Notes under the pieces: generated by a model
Database searches by the model: none
The model's input: only the letters and a program-made list of their open reading frames with translations
Told to the model about the DNA's origin: nothing
Shown: positions 55,501 through 64,000 of the stretch, in pieces
Position numbering within the stretch: the first letter of the stretch is position 1
Layout: each line of letters opens with the position of its first letter
Assembly (NCBI GenBank): GCA_029246285.1
Contig: JAQWNW010000058.1
Location: forward strand, 1 to 64,000
From: Paracoccaceae bacterium
GTDB taxonomy: Bacteria > Pseudomonadota > Alphaproteobacteria > Rhodobacterales > Rhodobacteraceae
DNA length: 64,000 bases
Direction of reading: 5' to 3'
Made by a program: the position numbers and the translations under genes

Positions 55501-57800
55501 GTATATTGAAACCCTTACCCCATGATGCAGCAGCCTTACACGTAAGTGGATCCGCTCAATATACTGATGATATCCCCACACCTGACAATACATTACACTT
55601 AGTTTTTGGTTTATCAGAAATTGCTCACGGAAGAATTGTAAAAACTGACCTGACAGATGTTAAATCAGCATCTGGAGTAAGTTGCGTTTTAATGGCAAAA
55701 GACATTCCAGGTAAAAATGACATTTCACCTTCACCATTTCCTGAACCTTTGCTAAGCGATGGAACCCTAAATTACATTGGACAGCCAATATTCATTTGCG
55801 CTGCCACCAGTCATTTGTTGGCGCGGCGAGCAGCAAAGCTGGCAAAAATTGAGTATAAGAAAAAAAAGGCAATCATAACCATTGAGGAGGCAATTAAAGC
55901 AAAGTCTCTTTTAGAAAAACCAGTTGTCTATAATAAAGGTGATCCTGAAAATACGATATTAAATTCTGAATTTAACCTAAATGGAACTATCAACATCGGT
56001 GGGCAAGAACATTTTTATTTAGAAGGTCAAGCTGCATTAGCCATACCTCATGACGATGGCGATATTACAATCCATTGCTCTACTCAACATCCAACCGAAG
56101 CACAACATAAGGTGGCAGATGCTTTAAAAAAACCTATGAATGCCGTTAGAGTACAAGTTAGACGAATGGGTGGTGGTTTTGGTGGAAAAGAAAGTCAATC
56201 TAACGCTTTAGCCGTTGCTTGCGCAATAATGGCTAACCAAACCGGTAAACCTTGCAAAATGCGATATGATCGAGATGACGATATGATTGTCACGGGTAAG
56301 CGGCATGATTTCCGAATTGACTACAATGTTGGCTTTAATGGTAAAGGTAAGATTACTGGCATAGAGTTCAAACAATTTGTCCGTTGTGGCTGGAGTGCAG
56401 ATCTTAGTTTAGCTATAGCAGATAGGGCAATGCTTCACAGCGACAATGCATATTTCCTCTCAGATGCTAAAATAACATCATATAGATTACTTACAAATAC
56501 ACAGTCAGCAACCGCTTTTCGTGGGTTTGGTGGACCTCAAGGGATGATTGGGATTGAACAAGTCATAAATCACATCTCTCAATACTTAGGAAAAGACTCT
56601 TTAACTGTAAGGGAGCAAAATTTTTATAATAACCCATCGAAAAGAAAAAATGAGGTCCAAACTACTCCTTATCATATGCAGGTAAAAGACAGCATAATTA
56701 AACCTCTAGTAAAGCAACTAAAGTCTTCATCCAACTACACCAAGAGGCGATTGGAGATTGAGAATTGGAATAACAAAAACAAATTTTTAAAAAAGGGGTT
56801 AGCACTGACGCCCGTAAAGTTTGGGATATCCTTTACTTTAACACACCTAAATCAAGCTGGAGCTTTAGTTCATGTGTATCAAGATGGGTCAATAAGAATT
56901 AATCATGGTGGGACAGAAATGGGACAAGGCTTGTTCCAAAAGGTAGCTCAAGTGGCTGCTCAAGAATTTTCCCAACCTATAGAAAACATAAAAATCACAG
57001 CTACTGATACTGGAAAGGTACCCAATACTTCTGCTACTGCAGCTAGCTCGGGAACAGACTTAAACGGCATGGCTGTAAAAGTCGCATGTGAAAAAATTAA
57101 GCTTAGGCTGAAATCTTTCTTAGGTAAAACTTATAAACTTAAGGCAACGGAAATCGAATTTCTGAATGGATCCATATATTGTAAAGGAAAAGAATATTCT
57201 TTTAAAAGCATTATCAAACAAGCCTATGAAAACCGAATAAGCTTAAGTGCTACAGGCTTTTATGCAACTCCTGAAATTAAATGGGATAGGCTTAAAGGTA
57301 AAGGTAATCCGTTTTATTACTTTGCTTATGGCGCCGCAGTAACAGAAGTCATTATTGACACTCTAACTGGAGAAAATCGGATACTTAGGGTGGATATTTG
57401 TCACGATGCCGGAAAATCAATAAATCCAGCAATAGATATTGGGCAAATACAAGGTGGTTATGTTCAAGGCGCTGGCTGGCTAACAACCGAAGAACTCATT
57501 TGGAATGAAGAAGGCAAGCTTATGACACATGCACCTTCAACCTATAAAATCCCAGCCTGCTCAGATCGACCAAGAATTTTTCATACAAACTTATTCCATT
57601 ATGAAGGAAATAAAAAACAGACTATATACAGAAGTAAAGCAGTTGGAGAACCTCCTCTTATGTTAGGTATTTCTGCACTAATGGCATTAAATGATGCTAT
57701 CGCATCTGTTGGCGATTGGGATCGATACGCATTGCTCGATACACCAGCAACCCCAGAAAAAATACTTTTTGAAATACAAAAGCAAATTAGAGGTATTTAG
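55497..57800 (+). CDS. xdhB: Xanthine dehydrogenase molybdopterin-binding large subunit
   Basis: XdhB is the catalytic subunit that hydroxylates hypoxanthine and xanthine to urate at a molybdenum centre. Its 767 residues include the cofactor motifs RRMGGGFGGKES near 221, TAFRGFGGPQG near 340, and the active-site glutamate in AVGEPPLMLGISA near 721. The start overlaps xdhA by four bases. MoaB, encoded near 6.5 kb, belongs to the cofactor pathway it needs. The C-terminal residues before the stop run directly to xdhC. Confidence 0.96.
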   Translation: MSILKPLPHDAAALHVSGSAQYTDDIPTPDNTLHLVFGLSEIAHGRIVKTDLTDVKSASGVSCVLMAKDIPGKNDISPSPFPEPLLSDGTLNYIGQPIFICAATSHLLARRAAKLAKIEYKKKKAIITIEEAIKAKSLLEKPVVYNKGDPENTILNSEFNLNGTINIGGQEHFYLEGQAALAIPHDDGDITIHCSTQHPTEAQHKVADALKKPMNAVRVQVRRMGGGFGGKESQSNALAVACAIMANQTGKPCKMRYDRDDDMIVTGKRHDFRIDYNVGFNGKGKITGIEFKQFVRCGWSADLSLAIADRAMLHSDNAYFLSDAKITSYRLLTNTQSATAFRGFGGPQGMIGIEQVINHISQYLGKDSLTVREQNFYNNPSKRKNEVQTTPYHMQVKDSIIKPLVKQLKSSSNYTKRRLEIENWNNKNKFLKKGLALTPVKFGISFTLTHLNQAGALVHVYQDGSIRINHGGTEMGQGLFQKVAQVAAQEFSQPIENIKITATDTGKVPNTSATAASSGTDLNGMAVKVACEKIKLRLKSFLGKTYKLKATEIEFLNGSIYCKGKEYSFKSIIKQAYENRISLSATGFYATPEIKWDRLKGKGNPFYYFAYGAAVTEVIIDTLTGENRILRVDICHDAGKSINPAIDIGQIQGGYVQGAGWLTTEELIWNEEGKLMTHAPSTYKIPACSDRPRIFHTNLFHYEGNKKQTIYRSKAVGEPPLMLGISALMALNDAIASVGDWDRYALLDTPATPEKILFEIQKQIRGI

Positions 57801-57802
57801 AA

Positions 57803-58756
57803 TTGAGTTTTGACTTAAATTTGATGCATGAATATCTTAAGAAGTATAATGAGGTCGTAAGAATTTTAATACTTAAAACTTCGGGTTCGGCTCCTAGAAA
57901 TTCAGGTACCTGGATGATTGTTTGGAAAAATGGACAAAACAGGACAATAGGTGGTGGCCAACTTGAATACGAAGTCACAAAAAGTGCGCGAGATTTATTA
58001 AACAGCAGTCACAGCCAGAAAATAAAAAAATATAGTTTAGGGCCCGATATCGGCCAGTGTTGCGGTGGTAGCGTTGAAGTGCTCATAGAAAAAATGAATA
58101 TTGAAAAATTAGGAATTATTTCAAAAGAAGATGGGTTTTTTGCAAGGCCAATATCTAGAAGTAATAAAAGTTTGAAGTTATCCTCAATATTGAAAAAATT
58201 CCGAAATAAATCTATTCCAATAGAATACATTTTTTGCGATGGGTGGTTAATCGAGCCATTAGTAAAAGAGAAAAGAAATCTTTGGATTTACGGTGCTGGG
58301 CACGTTGGAACGGCAATAGCAAATACAATACATAAATTAGAAAGATTTAATATTTTCTGTCTAGATACTTCTGAAGAACGCTATCCAAATGACTTCCCAA
58401 AAAATGTAGAAAGATTGATAGCAGTTAATCCTGCAGAATTGGTCAAATATGCCCCAGGAGATACTCATCACTTAATACTAACTTATTCTCATGCATTAGA
58501 TTTAGAAGTTTGCAACCAATTATTAAAACAACCTTTCTTATCTGCAGGCCTGATAGGTTCGAAAACGAAATGGGTTAGATTTAAAAAAAGATTGGGTGAA
58601 CTGGGCTATAATTCAGAGCAAATTCATAGAATTATATGTCCGATTGGAGATCCTTCTCTAGGTAAATCTCCTTATGAGATAGCAATTGGGGTCGCAAATA
58701 TGCTTCTTGATTATGACAAAATACATGTTTCAAGGAAAGAAGAGCTCAGTATATAA
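57803..58756 (+). CDS. xdhC: Xanthine dehydrogenase accessory protein XdhC
   Basis: XdhC binds molybdenum cofactor, helps sulfurate it, and loads it into XdhB. The 317 residues show the N-terminal TSGSAPRNSGTWMIV near 25 and IGGGQLEYEV, the cysteine pair of GQCCGGSVEVL near 89, and a C-terminal Rossmann-type domain from GAGHVGTAIA near 170 to the GSKTKWVRFKKRL segment near 250. The TTG start lies two bases after the xdhB stop. It is the last gene of the purine operon. Confidence 0.93.
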   Translation: MSFDLNLMHEYLKKYNEVVRILILKTSGSAPRNSGTWMIVWKNGQNRTIGGGQLEYEVTKSARDLLNSSHSQKIKKYSLGPDIGQCCGGSVEVLIEKMNIEKLGIISKEDGFFARPISRSNKSLKLSSILKKFRNKSIPIEYIFCDGWLIEPLVKEKRNLWIYGAGHVGTAIANTIHKLERFNIFCLDTSEERYPNDFPKNVERLIAVNPAELVKYAPGDTHHLILTYSHALDLEVCNQLLKQPFLSAGLIGSKTKWVRFKKRLGELGYNSEQIHRIICPIGDPSLGKSPYEIAIGVANMLLDYDKIHVSRKEELSI

Positions 58757-58800
58757 AAGCTAATATTCACCATAAAAAATTTGTTTCAATAATTGGATCA

Positions 58801-60009
58801 CTAGTCTTTCGTGTCATTACCTTTTTTTAAGAACAATAAAATACAAAAGCCAATCAAGATTAAACTAATGATAAACGGTGAACCTGGAAAGTAGAGAACT
58901 GTTCGATCTCCAGTAAAAAATCCAAAGGTTGATGTCATTAACAAAGGTGAAACAATCATGCCAATAGCGGCTATACTAGTAAGTAACCCTTGCAGTTCAC
59001 CTTGTTGATCATCGGGAACCGCTTGACTCATTAAGCCTTGCAAGGCAGGTCCAGCAATCACTCCCAAACTAATGATTGGAATTAATAGCCAAATCATCCA
59101 GGGCTGCGAAACAAACGCTATCAAAAAAAAGCAAATCATATTCAGATATAATGCAAAAATAACAGTTTTACGTTCGCCCACATATTTTATTATCTTTCTC
59201 ATCAAGTAACCCTGAGTTATCGCCATGCAAAAACCAAAAGCAGCGAACGAATAACCTATCTGAATTGGAAGCCAACCAAACTGTTCTTCTGACCAATATG
59301 CCCAAATAGCAGGATAAACATAAAACGCGATGTCATATATAAACAAGATGAATAGCAGTCGTGACACCCCTACAATTTTACTCAAATGTTTTAATGCACC
59401 TAATGGATTAGCTCTTAAAAGTTTAAAAGGCCTTTTATTCTTCTCATTAACGGTCTCAGGCAACACGAAGTAACCCAAGCAAAAATTTGAAAATGCTAAT
59501 AGTGCTGCTGCGTAAAATGGTGCCCTAGATGAGAACTCACCCAATATTCCGCCTAATAAAGGCCCCAAAACGAACCCAATACCAAATGCTGCTCCAATTA
59601 ATCCGAAATTTTGAGATTTTTCATCATTTTTGGAAATGTCGGCCATGTACGCCATAGCTGTAGAATGGGTGGCAGCAGTCATTCCACCTATCAACCGTCC
59701 AACAAATAAAATCCAAATTGATGCAGCATACCCCATTATTACATAATCGATGGCCATCACAAATAATGAAATTAATAAAATTGGTCTTCTTCCATAACTA
59801 TCCGAAAGATTACCTAAGAGTGGCCCAAAACAAAATTGCATAAAGGCAAATGATGTAGCTAACAATCCACCCCAGATTGCCGCAGCACTAACATCTACAT
59901 TTCCTAATTCTTTTAAAAGGGCCGGCATGACTGGGCCAATCAATCCAATGCCCATTGAATCAATAATTACTGTAATTATTAAAAAAGTCTTAGCACTATT
60001 GATATTCAT
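58801..60009 (-). CDS. MFS transporter, TetA/multidrug-like
   Basis: The 402-residue protein has about twelve membrane helices and two MFS signatures, GPLLGNLSDSYGRRPILL near 63-80 after helix 2 and GAAFGIGFVLGPLLGGILGE near 139-158 in helix 5. That arrangement matches the TetA/TCR12 group of drug-proton antiporters. As the distal gene of a leftward unit with an enolase-superfamily enzyme and an alcohol dehydrogenase it might instead carry a substrate of that pathway. Real substrate unknown. Confidence 0.88.
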   Translation of the reverse strand: MNINSAKTFLIITVIIDSMGIGLIGPVMPALLKELGNVDVSAAAIWGGLLATSFAFMQFCFGPLLGNLSDSYGRRPILLISLFVMAIDYVIMGYAASIWILFVGRLIGGMTAATHSTAMAYMADISKNDEKSQNFGLIGAAFGIGFVLGPLLGGILGEFSSRAPFYAAALLAFSNFCLGYFVLPETVNEKNKRPFKLLRANPLGALKHLSKIVGVSRLLFILFIYDIAFYVYPAIWAYWSEEQFGWLPIQIGYSFAAFGFCMAITQGYLMRKIIKYVGERKTVIFALYLNMICFFLIAFVSQPWMIWLLIPIISLGVIAGPALQGLMSQAVPDDQQGELQGLLTSIAAIGMIVSPLLMTSTFGFFTGDRTVLYFPGSPFIISLILIGFCILLFLKKGNDTKD

Positions 60010-60062
60010 AAGATGTAAATTCCAAAAATTGGATTTTTGATGGATTAGATTTAATATAGGAT

Positions 60063-61301
60063 TCAGACTTTTCTGGGCGGGGCTCCACCGAGAAACTTAT
60101 TATCTTTTTGGTAATCACAACCCTGTTCAGCCATCTCAAGGTGTAATCGATTACCTTTATAGGGATGACTTAATGCAATTTTTTCGTCAAATTCAATTCC
60201 TAAACCAGGTGCACTTGGAGCTTTAATAAAACCATCTTCCCATTTGATACTATTCTTAATTAATTTTAGATGGAATTCCCCACCTGTTAAAATTGTTTCA
60301 ACTAACAAGAGGTTTGGAATATTTGCTGCGAGCTGTATGTTTGCAGCCCACTCAACAGGGCCAGCATATAGATGAGGGGCGATTTGTGCATTATAAGCTT
60401 CACCAATTGCTGCAATCTTTTTAGTTTCTAGTATGCCTCCAGATCTACCTAAAGCAGGTTGAAGAATAGCCGCTCCACCTGTTCTTAGAATTGTGCTGAA
60501 CTCAGCTTTGGTAGTCATCCGCTCTCCCGTGGCAATAGGTATCCGAACCTGTTTTGCAACATTTTCAAACTCTAATAAATTATCTGGAGGTATTGGTTCT
60601 TCAAACCAAAGAGGATCAAAAGCCTCAAGTCTTCGCCCAAGTCTTATTGCCCCTGCAGTATTGAATTGACCATGAGTACCAAAAAGTAAATCTGCTTTAG
60701 TACCTACGGCATCTCTTATAGCCCTACAAAACTCAACAGATTTTTCAATATCATACATCGAGGGATGATGACCTCCTCTTATTGTATAAGGACCCGCTGG
60801 ATCAAACTTTAATGCCGTAAAACCTAATTTTACCATTTCAACCGCAGACTCCGCGGCCATTTCTGGAGATAACCAAAAGTCATTAATATTGTGATGTGGT
60901 AAGGGATAAAGATAGGTATAAGACCTAATGCGTTCGTTCATTAAGCCACCCAATAAAGCATAGACGGGTCTTTCATGAGCTTTACCTAATATATCCCAAC
61001 AAGCAATCTCCAATCCTGAAAATGCACCCATCACAGTCAGATCTGGTCGCTGAGTAAAGCCACTTGAATACACACGCCTAAACATTAGTTCAATATTTTC
61101 TGGATTTTCTCCCAACATATGACGATTGAAAACATCTTCAATTACGGATCGCATCGCGTCAGGACCAATAGATGAAGCATACACTTCACCGTAACCAACA
61201 ACTCCATTATCAGTTATTAATTTGACAAATATCCAATAACGACCACCCCAACCAGGCGGAGGGGTGCCCACTACAAATATTTCAAGATCTTTTAATAACA
61301 T
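60063..61301 (-). CDS. Enolase-superfamily (mandelate racemase/MLE-like) enzyme
   Basis: The 412-residue protein has the enolase-superfamily capping domain and barrel. The second and third metal glutamates are seen in WFEEPIPPDN near 230 and IATGERM near 257, and the general-base histidine in APHLYAGP near 308. Strand 3, where most members have an aspartate, reads LLFGTHGQFN near 202. QPALGRSGG stands where an aspartate is common. It resembles sugar-acid dehydratases, but the substrate is not assigned. It lies between the alcohol dehydrogenase and MFS genes on one strand. Confidence 0.88.
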   Translation of the reverse strand: MLLKDLEIFVVGTPPPGWGGRYWIFVKLITDNGVVGYGEVYASSIGPDAMRSVIEDVFNRHMLGENPENIELMFRRVYSSGFTQRPDLTVMGAFSGLEIACWDILGKAHERPVYALLGGLMNERIRSYTYLYPLPHHNINDFWLSPEMAAESAVEMVKLGFTALKFDPAGPYTIRGGHHPSMYDIEKSVEFCRAIRDAVGTKADLLFGTHGQFNTAGAIRLGRRLEAFDPLWFEEPIPPDNLLEFENVAKQVRIPIATGERMTTKAEFSTILRTGGAAILQPALGRSGGILETKKIAAIGEAYNAQIAPHLYAGPVEWAANIQLAANIPNLLLVETILTGGEFHLKLIKNSIKWEDGFIKAPSAPGLGIEFDEKIALSHPYKGNRLHLEMAEQGCDYQKDNKFLGGAPPRKV

Positions 61302-61358
61302 ACTGTGACTCTTTGCAGAATTTGTTTTGAACTACTTTCTATTAGCAACTAAAAAACA

Positions 61359-62447
61359 TTAATCAAATACAATCACGTTACGACGACTCTTACCAGATTT
61401 AACATCTTCGATCGCTTCGTTAATTTCATCTAATGAGTATTTACGAGTCACTAATTCATCTAATTTTAATCGACCTTGCTGATATAGATCAATCAAGTAA
61501 GGAATATCTTTTTTTAGAACGGTTCCTCCCATATAAGATCCAAGAAGTGATTGACTGCCAGTAGCTAAAATGACCGGTTCTACTTTAAATTTTGCTCCAG
61601 ATGGTGGCATTCCAACCATAACAAGACTACCACCGACACTTAGAAATCTACTAGCTCCTTCATAAGCAAAAATAGAACCCACTGTAACAAATACATGGTC
61701 GGCACCTCTACCTCCCGTCATATTTTTTACTATTCTGTGTGGTTTTTCTACACTTGCCAAAATACCATCCGTTGCTCCAAACTCTTTGGCGTCTGCTAAC
61801 TTTTCTTCCGATAAATCAATTACAATAATTTTGGAGGCACCCGCCAAAGCAGCGCCTTGAATTGCATTTAAACCCACACCGCCAGCACCAATTACAACAA
61901 CATTCGATCCTGGTAGAACTTTAGCGGTATTTGTTACAGCGCCGACTCCTGTAATCACCCCGCATGCTAACAAAGATGCAGATGTCATTGATATACTTTC
62001 TGGAATAGCCTGTATCTGACTTTCATGAAGCACTGCTTTCTCAGCAAAAGCTCCTGTAGCTAAGCCTTGCTCAATTGGCTTACCATCAATTGTTTGAATT
62101 GGGCCAGAAACTAAGTCATAACGAGTTTCGCAAGATGTTGGCTTTCCATTTCTGCATGAGACACAATCACCACAAGAACGTATCAATGTTGCTAGAACGG
62201 TATCACCAACAGAGTAGCTTTTAATACTAGAACCTATTGCCGTGACAACTCCCGCTGCCTCATGGCCATAAACTGCTGGTAAGTGCCCTCCCCAATCTCC
62301 AGCCATATATGAAATATCCGAGTGACATATTGCACAGGCTTTTAAGGTAACTTCTATTTCATCATGCTTTGGTTCATTTAATAATACATTTTCGACTATT
62401 AAAGGTTTCCCAAATTCATGACAAACTGCAGCACGAATGATTGGCAT
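61359..62447 (-). CDS. Zinc-dependent alcohol dehydrogenase
   Basis: The 362-residue MDR enzyme carries both zinc sites. The catalytic ligands appear in CAICHSD near 38 and GHE near 61. The structural lobe has CGDCVSCRNGKPTSC near 91-105, with four cysteines. The NAD fold starts at VVIGAGGVGLNAIQGAAL near 183. It resembles class III and aryl-alcohol-type dehydrogenases; the alcohol or aldehyde is unknown. It begins the leftward unit of dehydrogenase, enolase-family enzyme and MFS carrier, and is separated from the binding-protein gene by a terminator. Confidence 0.92.
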   Translation of the reverse strand: MPIIRAAVCHEFGKPLIVENVLLNEPKHDEIEVTLKACAICHSDISYMAGDWGGHLPAVYGHEAAGVVTAIGSSIKSYSVGDTVLATLIRSCGDCVSCRNGKPTSCETRYDLVSGPIQTIDGKPIEQGLATGAFAEKAVLHESQIQAIPESISMTSASLLACGVITGVGAVTNTAKVLPGSNVVVIGAGGVGLNAIQGAALAGASKIIVIDLSEEKLADAKEFGATDGILASVEKPHRIVKNMTGGRGADHVFVTVGSIFAYEGASRFLSVGGSLVMVGMPPSGAKFKVEPVILATGSQSLLGSYMGGTVLKKDIPYLIDLYQQGRLKLDELVTRKYSLDEINEAIEDVKSGKSRRNVIVFD

Positions 62448-62498
62448 TCTGTGTTCTCCTATCTATTTTACCACCTGAACCTATTGATATAATAAAAA

Positions 62499-62524
62499 AC
62501 GCTACCAGATTTTTCTGGTAGCGT
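62499..62524 (-). terminator. Rho-independent terminator after the ABC binding-protein gene
   Basis: A perfect ten-base stem, ACGCTACCAG with CTGGTAGCGT, encloses a six-base loop. On the minus strand it is followed by a T-rich run, about 20 bases after the binding-protein stop. It separates that gene from the alcohol dehydrogenase unit. Confidence 0.9.
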
Positions 62525-62543
62525 CCAAATTTTTAAAAAGAAA

Positions 62544-63701
62544 TCAACGACGCGTTAATTCAACCCAATTATCACCTTGTACTTGGCTAATAATTACATC
62601 GTTGGCACCCTGATGATTATCAGCCGTGATAGTAACCATCACACCACTAATTTTATCTTCAAAGTTTAAAGATTCCATTCCAGCTTGGAAGCTATCTGAC
62701 GTCAAATCATGACCAGCTGCTTCAAGAGCTCTCACAAGAACCTCTGCTGCAGATCTACCAAGTAAAGCTCCTGTTCCAGGGAACCCGCCAGTTTCTTCGG
62801 TATATTTAGCAACCCAGCCACCTACTACGGGATCACCCATTCGAGCAACTATATCTGCCCAACCAGATGCTGCATAAAAGCCATCACCAGGGCCACCGGG
62901 AACTTTAGCAATCAAAGTATGAAAGGATGCTGAACCACCTAAGAATTTAAGATCAGTCAAGCCCATCTTTTTTGCTGTTCCTAAGACAGTAAGGGTTTGC
63001 TTCACTCCTAATGCAACAGTTATAAGTTCACATCCAGAAGCTTTTAGCTTTGATAGAGAGCCAACAAAATCTAATTCATCAGGCTTATGCTTTGTTTCAC
63101 CGCCAAATGTCAGCCCTGAACCCGCTTCGGCCACTGCATCTTTAGTTCCTTCTGCAATTTCTAATCCGAAGTCAGACGGTATGTACATAGAGCATATATT
63201 TTTAACCCCAGTACTCTCAGACAGATATGGCACACTCGTTCTCATTTGATCATAATATGAAGATGTTCCAGCATATTTATAATCTGAATGTGGTTCTATC
63301 ATTTGCCGTGCTGCCGTTAGTGGTGAGACATTTGCAATTTTCTTAGCCTCTAACAGAGGGAAAGAGGCAATATTCATTGGAGTACCAAGTTGCAACAACA
63401 TAGCAAAAATCTTGTCTGAATTTACCAATTTGTTTAAATTAGACATAGCTTTTGGCATTTGGTACCCGTGATCTTCGACTATCATTTTTATTTGTCGACC
63501 GTGAACACCACCAGCGGCGTTTACTTCATCAAAATACATTTGAGCAGCTTCCATTGCCGGAGCACCAAAAGCAGCAAATGGTCCAGACATATCTTGATTT
63601 GATCCAATAAGTACTTGGGTATCAGTAACACCTTGGTCAGCATTAGCAGTTCCCGTGAAAAGGACAGCCGTTAAAAAAACTGCCTTAAAAAGGTTTTTCA
63701 T
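62544..63701 (-). CDS. Branched-chain-type ABC transporter substrate-binding protein
   Basis: This is a periplasmic-binding-protein type I of 385 residues with a signal peptide (about 1-21, ending ANA) and LivJ-like sequence: LIGSNQDMSGPFAAFGAPA near 32 and YFDEVNAAGGVHGRQIKMIVEDHGYQ near 52. Such proteins serve Liv-type uptake of amino acids, aromatic acids or amides. It follows an acyl-CoA-synthetase-like gene by 36 bases and is closed by a strong terminator. The permeases and ATPases, if present, lie beyond the window. Confidence 0.93.
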   Translation of the reverse strand: MKNLFKAVFLTAVLFTGTANADQGVTDTQVLIGSNQDMSGPFAAFGAPAMEAAQMYFDEVNAAGGVHGRQIKMIVEDHGYQMPKAMSNLNKLVNSDKIFAMLLQLGTPMNIASFPLLEAKKIANVSPLTAARQMIEPHSDYKYAGTSSYYDQMRTSVPYLSESTGVKNICSMYIPSDFGLEIAEGTKDAVAEAGSGLTFGGETKHKPDELDFVGSLSKLKASGCELITVALGVKQTLTVLGTAKKMGLTDLKFLGGSASFHTLIAKVPGGPGDGFYAASGWADIVARMGDPVVGGWVAKYTEETGGFPGTGALLGRSAAEVLVRALEAAGHDLTSDSFQAGMESLNFEDKISGVMVTITADNHQGANDVIISQVQGDNWVELTRR

Positions 63702-63737
63702 TATTTTTCTCCCTAAATTATATATGTTAACATGAAT

Positions 63738-64000
63738 TCATAAGTACATTTCGTCAATCAGCGTTTTATGTTTTTCTTCTACAAAGCCACGCTTTAACTT
63801 CATAGTTGCTGTCAACTCATCATCTTCTGCGGTTAATAGGATGTTAATCAGTCGAAATTTCTTAATTTGTTCAACACGAGCAAAATCTCTATTAACATCA
63901 TCAATAATGTTAGATATCAACTCTATAATTTCAGGTGCAGCACATAATGAGGCAAAATCTGAAAAAGGTATTTTTTGGTCTTGAGCAAACTTTTCAACAT
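63738..64000 (-). CDS. Long-chain acyl-CoA synthetase-like protein, C-terminal end only
   Basis: The window's right edge cuts this leftward gene; its last 86 codons are present. The C-terminal domain of an AMP-forming acyl-CoA synthetase is recognisable: VNRDFARVEQIKKFRL, the hinge-side EDDELTATMKLKRG with the functional lysine, and a final LIDEMYL. It resembles the FadD15/FAA1 group. Synthetases of this type often sit in clusters with Liv-type ABC genes, as here. The chain substrate is unknown. Confidence 0.88.
   Translation of the reverse strand, partial: VEKFAQDQKIPFSDFASLCAAPEIIELISNIIDDVNRDFARVEQIKKFRLINILLTAEDDELTATMKLKRGFVEEKHKTLIDEMYL

Noticed and set aside
1-64000. Mobile elements, prophage, CRISPR arrays, toxin-antitoxin or defence genes
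   Set aside because: No transposase, integrase, phage, cas or known defence motif appears in any frame I read, and no regularly spaced repeats were seen.

Overview
The window comes from an AT-rich alphaproteobacterium, most likely a marine Rhodobacterales-like cell. Several family markers point there: a COQ9 protein, an aa3-type cytochrome oxidase subunit IV of 44 residues, an NDUFS4-type complex I subunit, the DUF1013/TrcR regulator, a serC RNA motif, plant-type glutamate-cysteine ligase, and the CbtAB cobalt transporter behind a cobalamin riboswitch. A DMSP-lyase-like cupin supports a marine habitat. The lineage is inferred; there is no rRNA here to confirm it. I see no phage, insertion sequence, integrase or CRISPR array. 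This is ordinary, densely packed chromosome with many 1-10 base overlaps and many TTG or GTG starts.

Layout. 0-7 kb: rsmE, a small membrane protein and gshA rightward; plsY-pyrC'-pyrB leftward, where the dihydroorotase homologue lacks its metal ligands; then a uracil-DNA glycosylase and moaB rightward, followed by a gene remnant without a start. 7-16 kb: an RND efflux pair, a DsbD N-terminal-like protein, YqgE, a Sua5-type threonylcarbamoyl-AMP synthase and an MBL hydrolase. 16-20 kb: COX subunit IV, a lipoprotein, rpsU, COQ9, a quinone oxidoreductase and TrcR. 19.7-27.1 kb: one leftward cobalt/cobalamin unit, read as riboswitch-cbtB-cbtA-small His-rich membrane ORF-cobW-GNAT-cobN-cobO. 27-40 kb: smc, serA-serC with a serC leader RNA, serB, pncB, tRNA-Arg(TCT), a complex I subunit and uvrB.

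40-58 kb is metabolically the richest part. An MFS carrier, a nuclease-like protein and a DMSP-lyase-like cupin form a probable operon. Next come a sulfotransferase, a LysR regulator divergent from puuD (urate hydroxylase), a cupin, a lipocalin-like protein, an aldehyde dehydrogenase with a carboxymuconolactone-decarboxylase-like protein, hisS with an esterase, slyX and dnaE, and then uraH-xdhA-xdhB-xdhC. XdhABC, PuuD and UraH together would take hypoxanthine/xanthine through urate and 5-hydroxyisourate to OHCU. They lie in two loci about 10 kb apart, and no OHCU decarboxylase or allantoinase is in the window.

58-64 kb is all leftward: a fatty-acyl-CoA-synthetase-like enzyme cut by the window end and a branched-chain-type ABC binding protein with its own terminator, then a Zn alcohol dehydrogenase, an enolase-superfamily enzyme and an MFS carrier that look like a sugar-acid or aldehyde catabolic unit.

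The observations I rate highest are the unannotated His-rich membrane ORF with a probable ATT start inside the cobalt operon (25642-25890), the DMSP-lyase-like cupin (40794-41429), the catalytically dead PyrC homologue (3381-4676), and the orphan coding remnant just after moaB (7055-7282).
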